From: Agapetus fuscipes
Lineage: Eukaryota; Arthropoda; Insecta; Trichoptera; Glossosomatidae
Reading direction: 5' to 3'
DNA: 64,000 bases
Assembly (NCBI GenBank): GCA_951799405.1
Contig: OX637332.1
Coordinates: 9,243,001-9,307,000, forward strand
Part shown: in pieces, positions 22,706 to 33,048 of the stretch
How the letters are laid out: each line of letters begins with the position of its first letter
How positions within the stretch are numbered: position 1 is the stretch's first letter
The notes under the pieces: generated by a model
The model's input: only the letters and a program-made list of their open reading frames with translations
What the model was told of the DNA's origin: nothing
The model's database searches: none
Translations under genes and position numbers: made by a program

Positions 22706-22798
22706 TTTTTTTTTATTTTTTACTGCCCTTTGCGTATATGCAATATAGGTTCCGGTATGCGAAACAGCTAAATAGTTTGAATTATTTAAGTGAAAATT

Positions 22799-22965
22799 AA
22801 TTTTAATCTTAATTTAAAAAAGTTTTTTAAAACATAGTTTTATTTTCACATTTTTTTAGCCTCTCAAGATGGACAGATAAAGTCCGATAGCGCTGAGGTA
22901 TTGTTAACTCAAAAAATGTGAAAATAAAACTGTTTAAAAAAGTTTTTTTTATTAAAATTAGTTTG
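22799..22965. mobile_element. Inverted-repeat element with decayed hammerhead-like core
   Basis: Arms such as AAACATAGTTTTATTTTCAC and its inverse flank a centre with CUCAAGA, stem GGAC/GUCC, GAUAGCGCUGAGG. Two core positions (G5, A14) and the cleavage nucleotide are changed, so it is probably inactive. Same family as 53139-53310. Confidence 0.6.
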
Positions 22966-22969
22966 AATT

Positions 22970-24790
22970 ATGTTAAACAAATACCCAAATCAAAAATACA
23001 ACTCACATTAAAAATTATTTCTGTTTATGTGACAATTTTTTCTTTTCTCTAGTAATAAATCGGTATGAAGCTGACCCCACATCTTTTAAAATTTCTGTTC
23101 ACATTTGCCACACAATTTTTCTTCACACAAACATCACACAACAAATAAACTTATCAATGTTTCACTGAAACGCATTGCAACTTTTACGCGAGCAAATATT
23201 TTCATGTCGGTTCTGCTTTCCATATTTCACTACAAGTGTTTTGGAATAACACTTTCTCTTTGTGTGTACATGAACAATTCATATTATTTGACTGGCCACT
23301 TGTTGAAATTGTATGACAAAGATGGCTTCGGGAGGAAGAATTGGCAAGAAGCCTGAACAATGTCAAATATATACTCCATCTGCTGAAATTCCATCTGCGA
23401 CTAGCGCATACCTTACTTTTGTATTTGAAAATATTTTTCTACTAAAATACTTCCCACATTTTCTGATAAACTTGCTTTAAAAAGCTTTGATACTAAGGCC
23501 TAGATGTTTTAAATGTTATCTCTTTTTTAAATAGATTTGTGAAGAATAATGAAATTCACTTTCTATTCTATTTTACTTCGCCAGAAACAGGTATTAGAAT
23601 TTTTATCATTTAAATTAATTTTTAATATTTACAATGACAAAAGTATGTCAGGGTAAAAATACATGTAGAAGACTCTGCAGAGGTTCTGGTGAACCCTTGT
23701 TGAACGGGAACATCATTACAGGTTACAGATTATAAGTCAATTTGTTGCACATAAATCCATATTCCATTTGCAATGATAGCTCAAGTGGGTGAATCAAATA
23801 TCACATTCTCTTAGTAGTTCGCGTCAAACAGAAGTCACACCGTTTCGCACAAACAATATGAATTTTTTGATACGAAAAATGCAAATTTACCTTGAAAGAG
23901 TTTGTCAGGAGCGCCGTAGGAACAAAGGGGAGAGAACTCAAAGACGCTTTGTATGGAATCTTCGCGAGTTGGAAATTCAATAGAAGATTTTATGAGCAAT
24001 CTCATATACCAACAGACATAATACACAGAAGATGAGAATAAAATGAGAGGACGAGAGGTGATAAATATGACAGGAGTAACTCTGAGAGACAATAATTCTG
24101 TAAAAGATGAAGCAGATGTTTCAGACAGACTATTCTTATTTTCAATATAGATTGAAGAGGCACATAGCAATTTCATTATTGCAATTTTCACCTTCCATAC
24201 TACTACAGCAAGAATAGTGTAGAAGGATAAACATTGTGTCTCAGGTGCTTAAACCAAGATTTCTCCTTTGACCTTAAGTCTACCGTCTATTTATTCTTCC
24301 CTGTAGATGCAGGATCTAATGATTTTAATTTTTCTTTTTCTTTTTCTTTTGGAGCCTTTTATATCGGAGATTGGCGATCATCATGGCTATATTGAATTTG
24401 GATGGTGTGGCTTGAAACAGGGGCTTGGTGCTTTTTTTGAACCATTGTCGCAGGTTTCCAGCCTTTAATAATAATAATAGTTCTACACTTTTATAGAGCC
24501 ATTTCGTAACTGACGTCACTTCAAAGGCGCTTTGTAGGAGTGTCCATTCTTTTTTCTTTTTTGGCCTTTGCTCTTCTTCTCTCAGTCTTACCCTGTATGA
24601 TTAGATGAAAATAAATAGAATAAACCAATTTTTCAGGGTTTCAAAATGCAGACTACAAGATGTGATTTTTAAGAAAAATGCATAGAAACATAGTTGGATA
24701 GTTTAGGAACGAGTTTTGAGAAATCCATGATAATATTCCTTTAACAATATAATAGATTTCTCCTTTTTTTTTAATTTGCATACATGGTTG
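22970..24790. other. Mostly unassigned
   Basis: Apart from the LINE tail, no feature is supported. A CT-rich region at 24315-24345 and a (AAT)n run at 24465-24478 suggest an unrecognised minus-strand retroelement at 24315-24600. Confidence 0.35.
23635..23700 (+). repeat. LINE-2f tail fragment
   Basis: AAGTATGTCAGGG, then GACTCTGCAGAGGTTCTGG, resembles the end of LINE-2f at 63282-63330. Confidence 0.45.
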
Positions 24791-24792
24791 AG

Positions 24793-25114
24793 TCCGGTTG
24801 ATAGCTCAGTTGGTAGAGTGCTTGCATTCCATGCCGTGAGCTCGGGTTCGAATCCCACCGAGGGTGTCAGAAATGATTTCCCGTTTTGGTGTTTATTTCA
24901 AATCCCGCAATAAAATACCGGCAAGGTTTACTCAGCCTTCACAAGAAATGAGTACCAGCACTCTCGGGAGCTATGAAACCTCCACATCAACTGAAGTGGT
25001 TGGCGTAAGGCCGGCCCCCTTACTTGTAAAAATAAAAAGGTCAACTCGCCACATGCTACCCCTTCGGGGATAACGCGGCAAAAAGTTACACTAAATGTAT
25101 AGCTTAGTTGCGTT
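24793..25114 (+). repeat. SINE-A, complete reference copy
   Basis: Box A TAGCTCAGTTGGTAGAGTG (24803-24821), box B GGGTTCGAATCCC (24844-24856), body with TACCGGCAAGGTTTACTCAG, and tail with GATAACGCGGC and AAGTTACACTAAATGTATAG. Resembles a tRNA-derived, polymerase-III SINE of about 320 bp. Confidence 0.93.
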
Positions 25115-25125
25115 ATACATGCAGT

Positions 25126-25240
25126 TCGGTTGATAGCTCAGTTCGTAGAGTGAGACTTCACTTAAAGTGGCGTAAGTTTTGCCCCTTAACTGTATAAATA
25201 AGTAGGTTCCAATCACCGTATGTGACTCTTTGAAGTTAAG
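25126..25240 (+). repeat. SINE-A, internally deleted
   Basis: Head TTGATAGCTCAGTT joins directly to the GACTTCACTTAAAGTGG part, 11 bp after the complete copy. Confidence 0.75.
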
Positions 25241-25847
25241 TTGTATTTTGCATTTGTGTTGTACCTATATATATATTTTTAGCAGGGAACTGTATGGTCC
25301 ACAGTACTAGAAAGCCAATTTTTCTCCGAGTCAATTTGCATCAATGTTTCTGACTAATAAACTCAAGTGCTCCCTGTAAATGTACAATTCAAATGGTTTG
25401 TATTTGTGTTATGTGTGATGTTTTCTCTCGTGGATGCCGTACGTTTCCAGTGACGTCTCACCGCAAATGCGCTGTCTTGTGTGACAATTTGTCATCGTTG
25501 TAACACGGGGGGTCCTGCTGCATACAAGCGTTTGCCCCAGCACAGAGGGTGGCAATACTCAGACGTCATTAATCAATACAACAATCAAGATGCATGTCCT
25601 ATCTCCTTGTTCCATTCACACACAAATACATTTGGATGCACTGAATTGCATAACTCATTGACACTACAACAATTGCGCGCCCTAAGCCTGAAAGAATGAC
25701 TGACAAATTTGTCATCATCATCGATGGCACGACAACACACAATACTTCATGAAGTGAAAGTTTCAACGGCAGTCGGTAAATCTTACAGAACCTATTGAAA
25801 GATAAGTTGGAATAGAACATTGCGGCGCCTTAACAGCTGATCGTTAT

Positions 25848-25943
25848 TACACGTGTTACACGTGTCTGTTTGTGAGCATGCATTTGAGATGACTTTTGAA
25901 TGTTAGTGTATCTTTGCAACTTAGATTTTAGATTACAGATTAT
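25848..25943 (+). repeat. Element B 3' end
   Basis: CACGTGTCTGTTTGTGAGCA to TTAGATTTTAGATTAC. Confidence 0.75.
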
Positions 25944-25960
25944 TAATCATGTTTTTTTTT

Positions 25961-26215
25961 CGCAACTAAGCTACACATATAGTGTAACTTCTTGCCTGCG
26001 TTATCCCCGAAGGGGTCGCATGTGGCGCTTCGGGACCTATTTATTTTTACAGGTAAGGGAGCCGGACTCACACCAACCACTTTCAGTTGATGTGGGGGTT
26101 TCCCAGCTCCCGGGGGGGCTGGTTCTCATTTCTTGTGAAGGCTAAGTAAACCTTTGCGATCGAACCCTTACTCTCGGCATGGAATGCAAGCATTCTACCA
26201 ATTGAGCTATCGATC
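25961..26215 (-). repeat. SINE-A half of a SINE-C/SINE-A dimer
   Basis: Truncated in the middle (joins AGTAAACC to GATCGAACCC), ending at box A (26190-26213). Immediately continues into SINE-C. Confidence 0.88.
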
Positions 26216-26462
26216 TTTTTACGAGCTTGATCGTCGTCGCTACAAAGCGCCAATTCTCAAGCAAGACCCAGTTGCTGTAAGGCTGGATGGACCTTTGGTG
26301 ACCGGTCATTGGTAAAGGTTTTTTTTGAAAGGTTGAATTTTTCAACCCAGCGAAGAGCAAATTTGAAAATATAAATGATATATTTTTTGTGCTCCGCTGG
26401 GAATCGAACCCACAACCTTCCCATTCAGAGTCCGCAGTGTTACCACTCAGCTACGGACCGGA
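26216..26462 (-). repeat. SINE-C half of a SINE-C/SINE-A dimer
   Basis: tRNA-like head at 26390-26462 (box B GGTTCGATTCCC on the minus strand), body to AAGCTCGTAAAAAG, which is fused to the SINE-A head. The same junction occurs at 54698. Confidence 0.88.
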
Positions 26463-26740
26463 TGGGAAGGTGCAAAAATGAGATGCGTCAGTTGAAAGCA
26501 TTGTAGTAAGTCACTAATTAAATTTAACCAAAGGATAAATATAGTTGTTGGTTACTTGAGTACAACAAAATTGAAAGTTCAGGAAATCCCAGAATTACGA
26601 CATGTAAACAACGAAGTATGTTTTTTAAATCATTTTTTTAATAGGAAAAATAAAAATATACAAATATCAGTTAGAACATAATTTCAATAACTGAAGCTTT
26701 AGAATGGTTTTCTGATAAATCTAAGGTATACAATTATACT

Positions 26741-27711
26741 TTAATAATATGGACAGCAAATCTCTCCATCGGGACATGGAAAGTCTCCTAAAGGTAAAGG
26801 ATTACACTGGTCGGTACAATACCCATAATCGGAACACTGGTCCTCTGAAAAAAAATGTAGAGCATTTATTATTTTATGTAAGAAAAACAACAGCTGTATA
26901 TGTGCTAGAAAAAATATGTTGAACGATGTGTTAAAGAGTAAATCTGTAATTTCAAATCACTAGTTTATAATATTTGTGTTTAAAACAGAAAAAAAATCTC
27001 AAAAAAGATGATAAGCGTTTAAATACCTGAAATATCGGTAACAACAATTAATTTAAAAAAAATTGAAAACAAAGGTTATTTTCATTTTTTTTTAAATGTT
27101 TTTACAATATGTATATACTAAATTTTATGTTTCATTAACTTTTCTAATGTCAGTCCTGTTTTAGGAAAGTTCAGCAAGAGTTCCAGGGCTTATGCTCATT
27201 TGAGATTGGGTTTTTATGTTGTAGGTTCACATGCGGCATGCTCTAGCGCGAACTTGTACGTGTCTGCTTGTGAGAATGCATCTCATGTGAATCCTCAATG
27301 TTACATATCTTTGGAACTTAGATTTGATAAGATAAGATTAGACATGGATGGCGTACGTATTTTTATCCACATAGTAACAAACGTACCATGAACTAAAATA
27401 GTTGGTAAACAACAACAAAAATGATGTATTTACGCCCAGAAGATACATAAACGTGACAATTGCCTGGAAACTGATTATAACAAGATCTCGTTTGTATGGA
27501 TATAACGCCCTAGAGTGGATGCTTTATTGGTACACAAATCAGCTCAGATGCTCCATCTATATCCTTTATGTTGATCGATGGTTGGTCGGTATATTTGATA
27601 TTTTTAAACTTTTTAAATAATATTTAAAAAAAACAGTTATACACCACCATAATATGCTGATATTTGAAAAAATGTTAAAGCAACGACAGCAAATAATACG
27701 AGCACTTTCAT
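26741..27711 (-). CDS. Small secreted six-cysteine peptide gene 1 (two exons)
   Basis: CDS exons are 27711-27648 and 26844-26741, giving a 55-residue precursor. Exon 1 (64 bp) encodes an initiator Met-Lys then a hydrophobic stretch (LVLFAVVALTFF) ending QISA, a typical signal peptide. Exon 2 follows an acceptor with eight T then CAG and encodes about 33 residues with cysteines spaced C-x5-C-x3-C-x9-C-x5-C-C, ending CCPYY and stop. The first Met could also lie four codons earlier (27723); the inner Met is preferred because it aligns with the paralogue at 31346-31911. The donor (G|GTGGTG) is weak; a second possible donor lies 3 bp downstream in the gene (exon end 27645). The intron holds an element B copy. 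The product should be an extracellular disulfide-rich peptide. The CxPLG...CG...CC layout is vaguely CLIP-domain-like, but no family is recognised and the function is unknown. Confidence 0.72.
27136..27342 (+). repeat. Element B inside the intron of peptide gene 1
   Basis: 5'-truncated copy ending GATAAGATAAGATTAGAC. Confidence 0.85.
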
Positions 27712-27749
27712 TGCTGGGAACATGTGGTAATTTATCAGGACAAAAACCG

Positions 27750-27800
27750 ACTGAAAATGATTGAAAATAAAGTACTTATTTATATAGTGTCGCCTTATCA
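27750..27800 (-). promoter_or_regulatory. Promoter of peptide gene 1: GATA site, TATA box, initiator
   Basis: On the minus strand, TGATAAG (27800-27794) is followed after 7 bp by TATATAAATA (27786-27777). An arthropod-type initiator TCAGT (27754-27750) lies about 30 bp further down. The ATG is 39-43 bp beyond that. TGATAAG matches the WGATAR site of GATA factors, which drive many insect fat-body and midgut genes. The spacing is as expected for a focused TATA promoter. Confidence 0.65.
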
Positions 27801-28275
27801 ACCTCGGTGAATTTACATCAAATTTTAATTAAAGTTATGTAATAGATTTTGTGCATACAATCAAATTAAAATGCATGAAAATCAACCATGTTATATCCAG
27901 TGACGGCTCGTCGATTTTTCATCGAGCAGTGCATTTTTATACTAGCCGTCATTGATTACTCCCTAACCCTAATAATTTGTAAGTATTGGATCGTGGCATT
28001 ATTACTGGGGGTGCAATGCACCGATGCACCTTACCTGGAGCCGTCACTGGTTATATCATTGTGTAGCCTTTTCATACTCGGATATTGATTAAAATTTCGT
28101 TAAATTTCAAAACAATTTATTTAAGGGAAATACATTATTGACACTAGCAGGGAAATATTTGTTTAAAATTAATTTCTGTTACGCGTGTTTTCATGACTTT
28201 TCCTATTTAATCAACATACATGCATATTTCTTCATGACGATTTTTTTTCACTCAAGCACAAAAGCTACGACCAAT

Positions 28276-28407
28276 GCCCGGTATTTTCATCGATAGCATA
28301 GCGACTTCATACTGAATGAAAAGGACACATTCATGTCAAGCGTATGGGTAGTTTTTTTTCAATCAGCTTAAATTCACATAAGCTTACGTTGAAAATACCG
28401 GACCTTA
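28276..28407. mobile_element. MITE-2 copy
   Basis: TIRs CCCGGTATTTTCATCG and, inverted, TCCGGTATTTTCAACG. The centre shares CCTTTTCATTCAGTAT (minus/plus) with the copy at 38528-38652. Confidence 0.65.
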
Positions 28408-28426
28408 GAGCATTAAATTACAACTA

Positions 28427-28455
28427 GGGGCGTTGCCCCTGGCTGCTACGCAGCC
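28427..28455. repeat. Two adjacent small palindromes
   Basis: GGGGCGTTGCCCC (28427-28439) and GGCTGCTACGCAGCC (28441-28455), one base apart, GC-rich in AT-rich surroundings. Confidence 0.85.
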
Positions 28456-28558
28456 CAACCCCTTAACATTTGGTGAATGTGTATATTGCGCATAGTTTCC
28501 TCGCGTTAAAATTCGGAAAATATGTAAAATAAAAACATGCATCCTTTGTAAAAGAAAA

Positions 28559-30361
28559 TCGACCACCCATAGTTTAAAAAATGGTTCACTTTGCAGATTT
28601 CAGCTGTGTTTCAGGGAAGATTGGCAAGAGTTGCCGGGCTTATATAAATTTGAGATTGGGTTTTTATGTTGTAAGTCAACATGCATTATGTGTAAGCGCG
28701 AACTTATAAATGTCTGCTTGTGGGAATGCATTTAATATGAATCTCGATTGGTATGTATCTTTGCAACTTAGAATATACAACTTAACAAAATAATTTCCTT
28801 GACTTATAGGTTAGTATGTGGCTGACCACCCATACTGTAAGAATGGTTCACAATGCAAATTTTATCTCTGTTTGAGGAAAAGTCGGCAAGAGTTGCAGGG
28901 CTTATGTTCATTTGAGATTAGTTTTTTATTTTGTAAGTCCACATGGGGCATTTGTAAGCGCGAACTTATACCTGTCTGCTTGTGGGAATGCATTTAATAT
29001 GAATCTCAAATGGTATGTATCTTTGCAACTTAGATTATAGAACTTAACAAAATAATTTCCTTGACTTATAGGTTAGTATGTGGCTGACCACCCATACTGT
29101 AAGAATGATTTTCCATGAAAATTTTATCTCGGTTTGAGGAAAAGTCGGTAAAAGTTGCAGGGCTTATGTTCATTTGAGATTAGTTTTTTATTTTGTAAAT
29201 CCACATGGGGCATTTGTAAGCGCGAACTTATACCTGTCTGCTTGTGGGAATGCATTAAATATGAATCTCAAATGGTTTGTATCGTTGCAACTTAGATTAT
29301 AGAACTAAACATAATAATTTCCTTGACTTAAAGGTTAGTATGTGGCTGACCACCCATACTGTAAGAATGGTTTACCATGAAAATTTTATCTCGGTTTGAG
29401 GAAAAGTCGGTAAGAGTTGCAGGGCTTATGTTCATTTGAGATTAGTTTTTTATTTTGTAAGTCCACATGGGGCATTTGTAAGCGCGAACTTATACCTGTC
29501 TGCTTGTGGGAATGCATTTAATATGAATCTCAAATGGTATGTATCTTTGCAACTTAGATTATAGAACTTAACAAAATAATTTCCTTGACTTATAGGTTAG
29601 TATGTGGCTGACCACCCATACTGTAAGAATGATTTTCCATGAAAATTTTATCTCGGTTTGAGGAAAAGTCGGTAAAAGTTGCAGGGCTTATGTTCATTTG
29701 AGATTAGTTTTTTATTTTGTAAATCCACATGGGGCATTTGTAAGCGCGAACTTATACCTGTCTGCTTGTGGGAATGCATTTAATATGAATCTCAAATGGT
29801 TTGTATCTTTGCAACTTAGATTATAGAACTAAACAAAATAATTTCCTTGACTTATAGGTTAGTATGTAGCTGACCACCCATACTGTAAGAATGCTTTACC
29901 ATGAAAATTTTATCTCGGTTTGAGGAAAAGTCGGTAAGAGTTGCAGGGCGTATGTTCATTTGAGATTAGTTTTTTATTTTGTAAATCCACATGGGGCATT
30001 TGTAAGCGCGAACTTATACCTGTCTGCTTGTGGGAATGCATTTAATATGAATCTTTAATGGTATGTATCTTTGCAACTTAGATTATGTTAAGAAATACAC
30101 AAAATAATTTTCTTGACTTATAGGTTGGTATGAGGCTGACCACCCATACTTTAAAAAATGGTTTACTTTGCAAATTCACCTTTGTTTCAGGGAAGGTTGG
30201 CAAGAGTTGCAGGGCTTATGTTCATTTGGAATGGGCTGTTATGTTGTAAGTACACATGCAGCATATGTAAGCGGGAACTTATACATATCTGCTTGTGGGA
30301 ATGCATTTAAAATAAATCTTAAATGTTATATATCTTTGCAGCTTAGATTAGATTAGATTAG
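28559..30361 (+). repeat. Element B satellite array, 262-bp units
   Basis: GACTTATAGG recurs at 28801, 29063, 29325, 29587 and 29849 (period exactly 262), with more divergent units at 28559 and 30115. Units starting at 29063 and 29587 share variants (AATGATTTTCCATG) that those at 29325 and 29849 lack, so a two-unit (524-bp) block was duplicated. Confidence 0.95.
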
Positions 30362-30531
30362 AACTTATACATGTCTGCTTGTAAGAATGCATGTAATATG
30401 AATCTCAAATGTTATATATCTTTGCAGCTTAGATTAGATTAGATTAGAACTTATACATGTCTGCTTGTAAGAATGCATGTAATATGAATCTCAAATGTTA
30501 TATATCTGCAACTTAGATTACAGATTGAAAT
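30362..30531 (+). repeat. Partial element B tandem, about 86-bp units
   Basis: Two more copies of only the last part (GAACTTATACATGTCTGCTT to TTAGATTAGATTAG), probably slippage or unequal exchange at GATTA runs. Confidence 0.88.
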
Positions 30532-30534
30532 CCG

Positions 30535-31340
30535 TTTTTATTTGGCTTTTTTTTTTTTTTAGTTTGCATGAAATAAAAGAAAATGTAAAAAAAACTTTCA
30601 CGTTTTGCCGCTAGATGTCAATATTGTTCCATACATTTTCAGTATGAACAAACAGATTTTTAGCTAAAAATTTTCATACATTTGTAAACACACACGCGTA
30701 AGCTCGCGGCATTGCAGCATATATACAAAAATTAATTTTCCATAGGTCATGAATGTGTTTCATCTGCTGTGATGGCATTGGTTTTGAAAATCGAAACTCG
30801 AAGACGAAAGACGACGACGAAAGGCAATATAATAAAGGATGTTTGTGGTGTAAACTGAGCCCAGGCTGACATTGAACACAAAAAAAATATGATAAATTAA
30901 TGAATTGGCATCATCTCAATTGAGATATTGGGTATTTCTGGTAGAATTCTCACATTAAGATGGTCCACGTAGTATATTTTTTTGTTTATTAAAGGCGGCG
31001 ATTGATACAAAAATCAAACCTTGTGAATATCAGTGACAATGTTTTAAATGACAATAGTTTTCTGATAACTAAAAAAGTGTTCACGTTGCAGTTTAAGTTT
31101 CATTCAAGGACAGTGGAAAATTTGTAGCTTCTTATGATAAAATGGGGAACAAGGAGAGTAAAATTTAAAAAATAAAGTTTAAAAGTAAAAATAATCCCAC
31201 ATAAATATTAAGTATATAAAAAAAGGAAAGCGCCCTTGGGGTGGCTAGTGCCACTAAACGGGGCTATATAAGATTTTTTTAATTATTATTATAATTATTT
31301 ATGATAAAAAGCAAGAAAAAAAGGTTTTATATACATATTT
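30535..31340. other. Unassigned, 3' flank of peptide gene 2
   Basis: Contains TGGGGTGGCTAGTGCCACTA near 31230. No gene supported. Confidence 0.4.
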
Positions 31341-31345
31341 TTTAC

Positions 31346-31911
31346 TCAAGTACAGCAGACATATCCTTCCCCACATTCAATTGACTCTTTTTCTATAGAG
31401 TTACATTGGTCTGTACAGAATCCTAAAGGAACGCATGGTACTGAAAAATAAATAAACATTAATTACAAAATTTAAGAAAAAAACTATAATATGCATTATA
31501 TATCTCACAAGAACATTAGTAAAATACTAAATTCATTTAATAATAACGATGTTAAGGTAATAATAATGGTGTAATGTTGTTTCACGTTTTGGTGGTTCAA
31601 ATCCAAAATAAAATACCAGCAAGGCTTTCTCAGCCTTCACAGTAAATGAGTACTCCCGAGGGATCGGGAGCTAGTAAACTCCCATTTCAACTGAAGTGGC
31701 TAGCGTAAGTATCCTTATCTGTAAAAATAAATAGGACCCCTCCGGGAAAAACGCGGCAAGAAGTAACACTAGAAGTGACTATTCGTGATAAGTATGTATG
31801 TTTGAATTTACAATTTAAAAAAATGATTAGTAAAGTATGTGGTGTACCTAAAGATGTTACTGATTGAAGAAACATCAATGCGATGATCACAAATAAAAAT
31901 GAAAATTTCAT
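31346..31911 (-). CDS. Small secreted six-cysteine peptide gene 2 (two exons)
   Basis: CDS exons are 31911-31848 and 31440-31346, giving a 52-residue precursor. Exon 1 is 64 bp, as in the paralogue at 26741-27711, and encodes Met-Lys plus a hydrophobic signal peptide (FLFVIIALMFL, then QSVTSL). The donor is G|GTACAC; the acceptor is a T-rich tract ending TTTTTCAG. The split codon joins as Val. Exon 2 carries six cysteines with the same C-x5-C-x3-C-x9-C-x5-C-C spacing and the shared motif CTDQCN, and ends CCT-stop. The matching intron phase, exon length and cysteine spacing make chance very unlikely. The intron contains a SINE-A fragment (31581-31777). The mature product is inferred to be a secreted disulfide-stabilised peptide, perhaps an immune effector or protease-inhibitor-like peptide; nothing seen here proves a role. 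Confidence 0.78.
31581..31777 (+). repeat. SINE-A fragment inside the intron of peptide gene 2
   Basis: Box B-like GGTTCAAATCC, then AATACCAGCAAGG and the GGCAAGAAGTAACACTAG tail. Confidence 0.82.
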
Positions 31912-31935
31912 GTGGATTTCTGGATTGAAAAAAAA

Positions 31936-31978
31936 ACTGCACAACACGACTTGTTTGTTATAAAGTGGCGACTTATCA
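31936..31978 (-). promoter_or_regulatory. Promoter of peptide gene 2: GATA site and TATA box
   Basis: TGATAAG (31978-31972, minus strand) is followed by a CACT block and TTTATAA (31965-31959). A GCAGT initiator-like site lies at 31940-31936, 25 bp upstream of the ATG. From TGATAAG through CACT the sequence differs from the promoter of the paralogue by only two bases, while the DNA further upstream is much less alike. Confidence 0.6.
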
Positions 31979-32197
31979 AAATTAATGCTATCGATTGAAC
32001 GATTCTATTGAATTTTTTAATTGAAATTTACTTGGTAGATTAAAATTCATTCATTCATAACGTGATCATAAAAAAGACGACTCGTAATCGAAAATTGTAA
32101 TAATATGTATCGTTATCAAATAAAATTACGACCGTTATCCTAATTTAAAATCATTAATATTTAAGCACAAACTTTATGTTATTCTGTTCCGATTTAT

Positions 32198-32290
32198 GTC
32201 CGGTCGATAGTTAGATAGTGCCGGACGTTCCCTTCACTGAAAACGTTGCAAGAAGTTATAGTACAAGTGTAGTGTCATTGTTTTTTTCTA
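32198..32290 (+). repeat. SINE-A remnants left of MITE-1
   Basis: CCGGTCGATAGTTAGATAGTG resembles the SINE-A head; AACGTTGCAAGAAGTTATAG resembles its tail. Confidence 0.5.
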
Positions 32291-32291
32291 T

Positions 32292-32551
32292 AACTCGCTG
32301 CCTTAGTTCTTGTTTGCCGTATACGCTATTGAGAAAATCTTACATGAGCAATGTTTGCATGTGTACTGGACCAATGTGTCTTATCAAAACAAGAAATTTA
32401 TTTAAAAAATATTTAAAAGAACTCACATTATCGATTTTTACGGTTTTCCTTAGCTCAGATGTGTAGAATTTGATTCATAAGACAACTGCATGAAAAAGTC
32501 ATATTTGACAAGATTGGCGTAAACGGCAAACAAGAACTGGGAGAACGAACT
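32292..32551. mobile_element. MITE-1 copy, 4-bp target duplication
   Basis: Element 32296-32547 with the same TIRs as 6604-6858, flanked by AACT (32292-32295 and 32548-32551). The right flank is SINE-A (ACCGAGAGTGTC). Confidence 0.86.
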
Positions 32552-32635
32552 CCTACCGAGAGTGTCAAAAAGGATTCCCTGTTTTGGCGTTTATTGAAAA
32601 ACATAAAATATAATAATAAAACTGGCACGGTTTAC
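32552..32635 (+). repeat. SINE-A fragment right of MITE-1
   Basis: CTACCGAGAGTGTCAAAAAG and TTTTGGCGTTTATTG match the segment just after box B. Confidence 0.65.
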
Positions 32636-32960
32636 ATATTAATAATGATAAAAAACTTACCTACATGTAATCATTTTTTCATAAGAAATGAAACAAAATT
32701 GTAAACTTAAGCTTTCACATATTGAGTAGATACATTTATACAAACCACTTAAATTTTCTCGCAGAAAAACTGGAAACTTTTCCTTTCGCTTTTTTGCAAA
32801 CAAAATGCTTGAAAACGACTGCGTGAAATAACAAAATGGGCATAATGCAAAATGCACAAAAGCATTATTTAAGTAATTGTTTCTCATTATCATTGAAAAA
32901 AAATTGAAACAAACATTACATAAGCTTTTTAAAGAATAAAAAAAAACGGATTTTACTGAC

Positions 32961-33048
32961 CGTGCAAAAGAGAAGAACGATTTTCTCTGGGAGTCATATC
33001 CGACGTCCTCATGAGACGTGTGTCCTCTACAAGGAGGAACCACGAACT
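32961..33048 (-). CDS. Candidate internal exon, unidentified
   Basis: An 88-bp block near 50% G+C, well above its surroundings, is bounded on the minus strand by an acceptor (ATTAGATAG) and a good donor (CACG|GTCAGT). Two frames are open throughout. One reads EFVVPPCRGHTSHEDVG and onward, the other FLLVEDTRLMRTSDMTPRE and onward. I could not name either. A possible 18-nt microexon (33351-33368) with AG and GT borders lies just upstream. It could equally be a conserved non-coding or repeat-derived segment; a protein search of both frames would decide. Confidence 0.3.

Noticed and set aside
24793..24870. A tRNA gene (box A and box B present)
   Set aside because: It is the head of a repeated 320-bp SINE; no clean cloverleaf with acceptor stem and terminator is seen.
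28559..30531. CRISPR-like array
   Set aside because: Units are contiguous 262-bp repeats without spacers in eukaryotic DNA.
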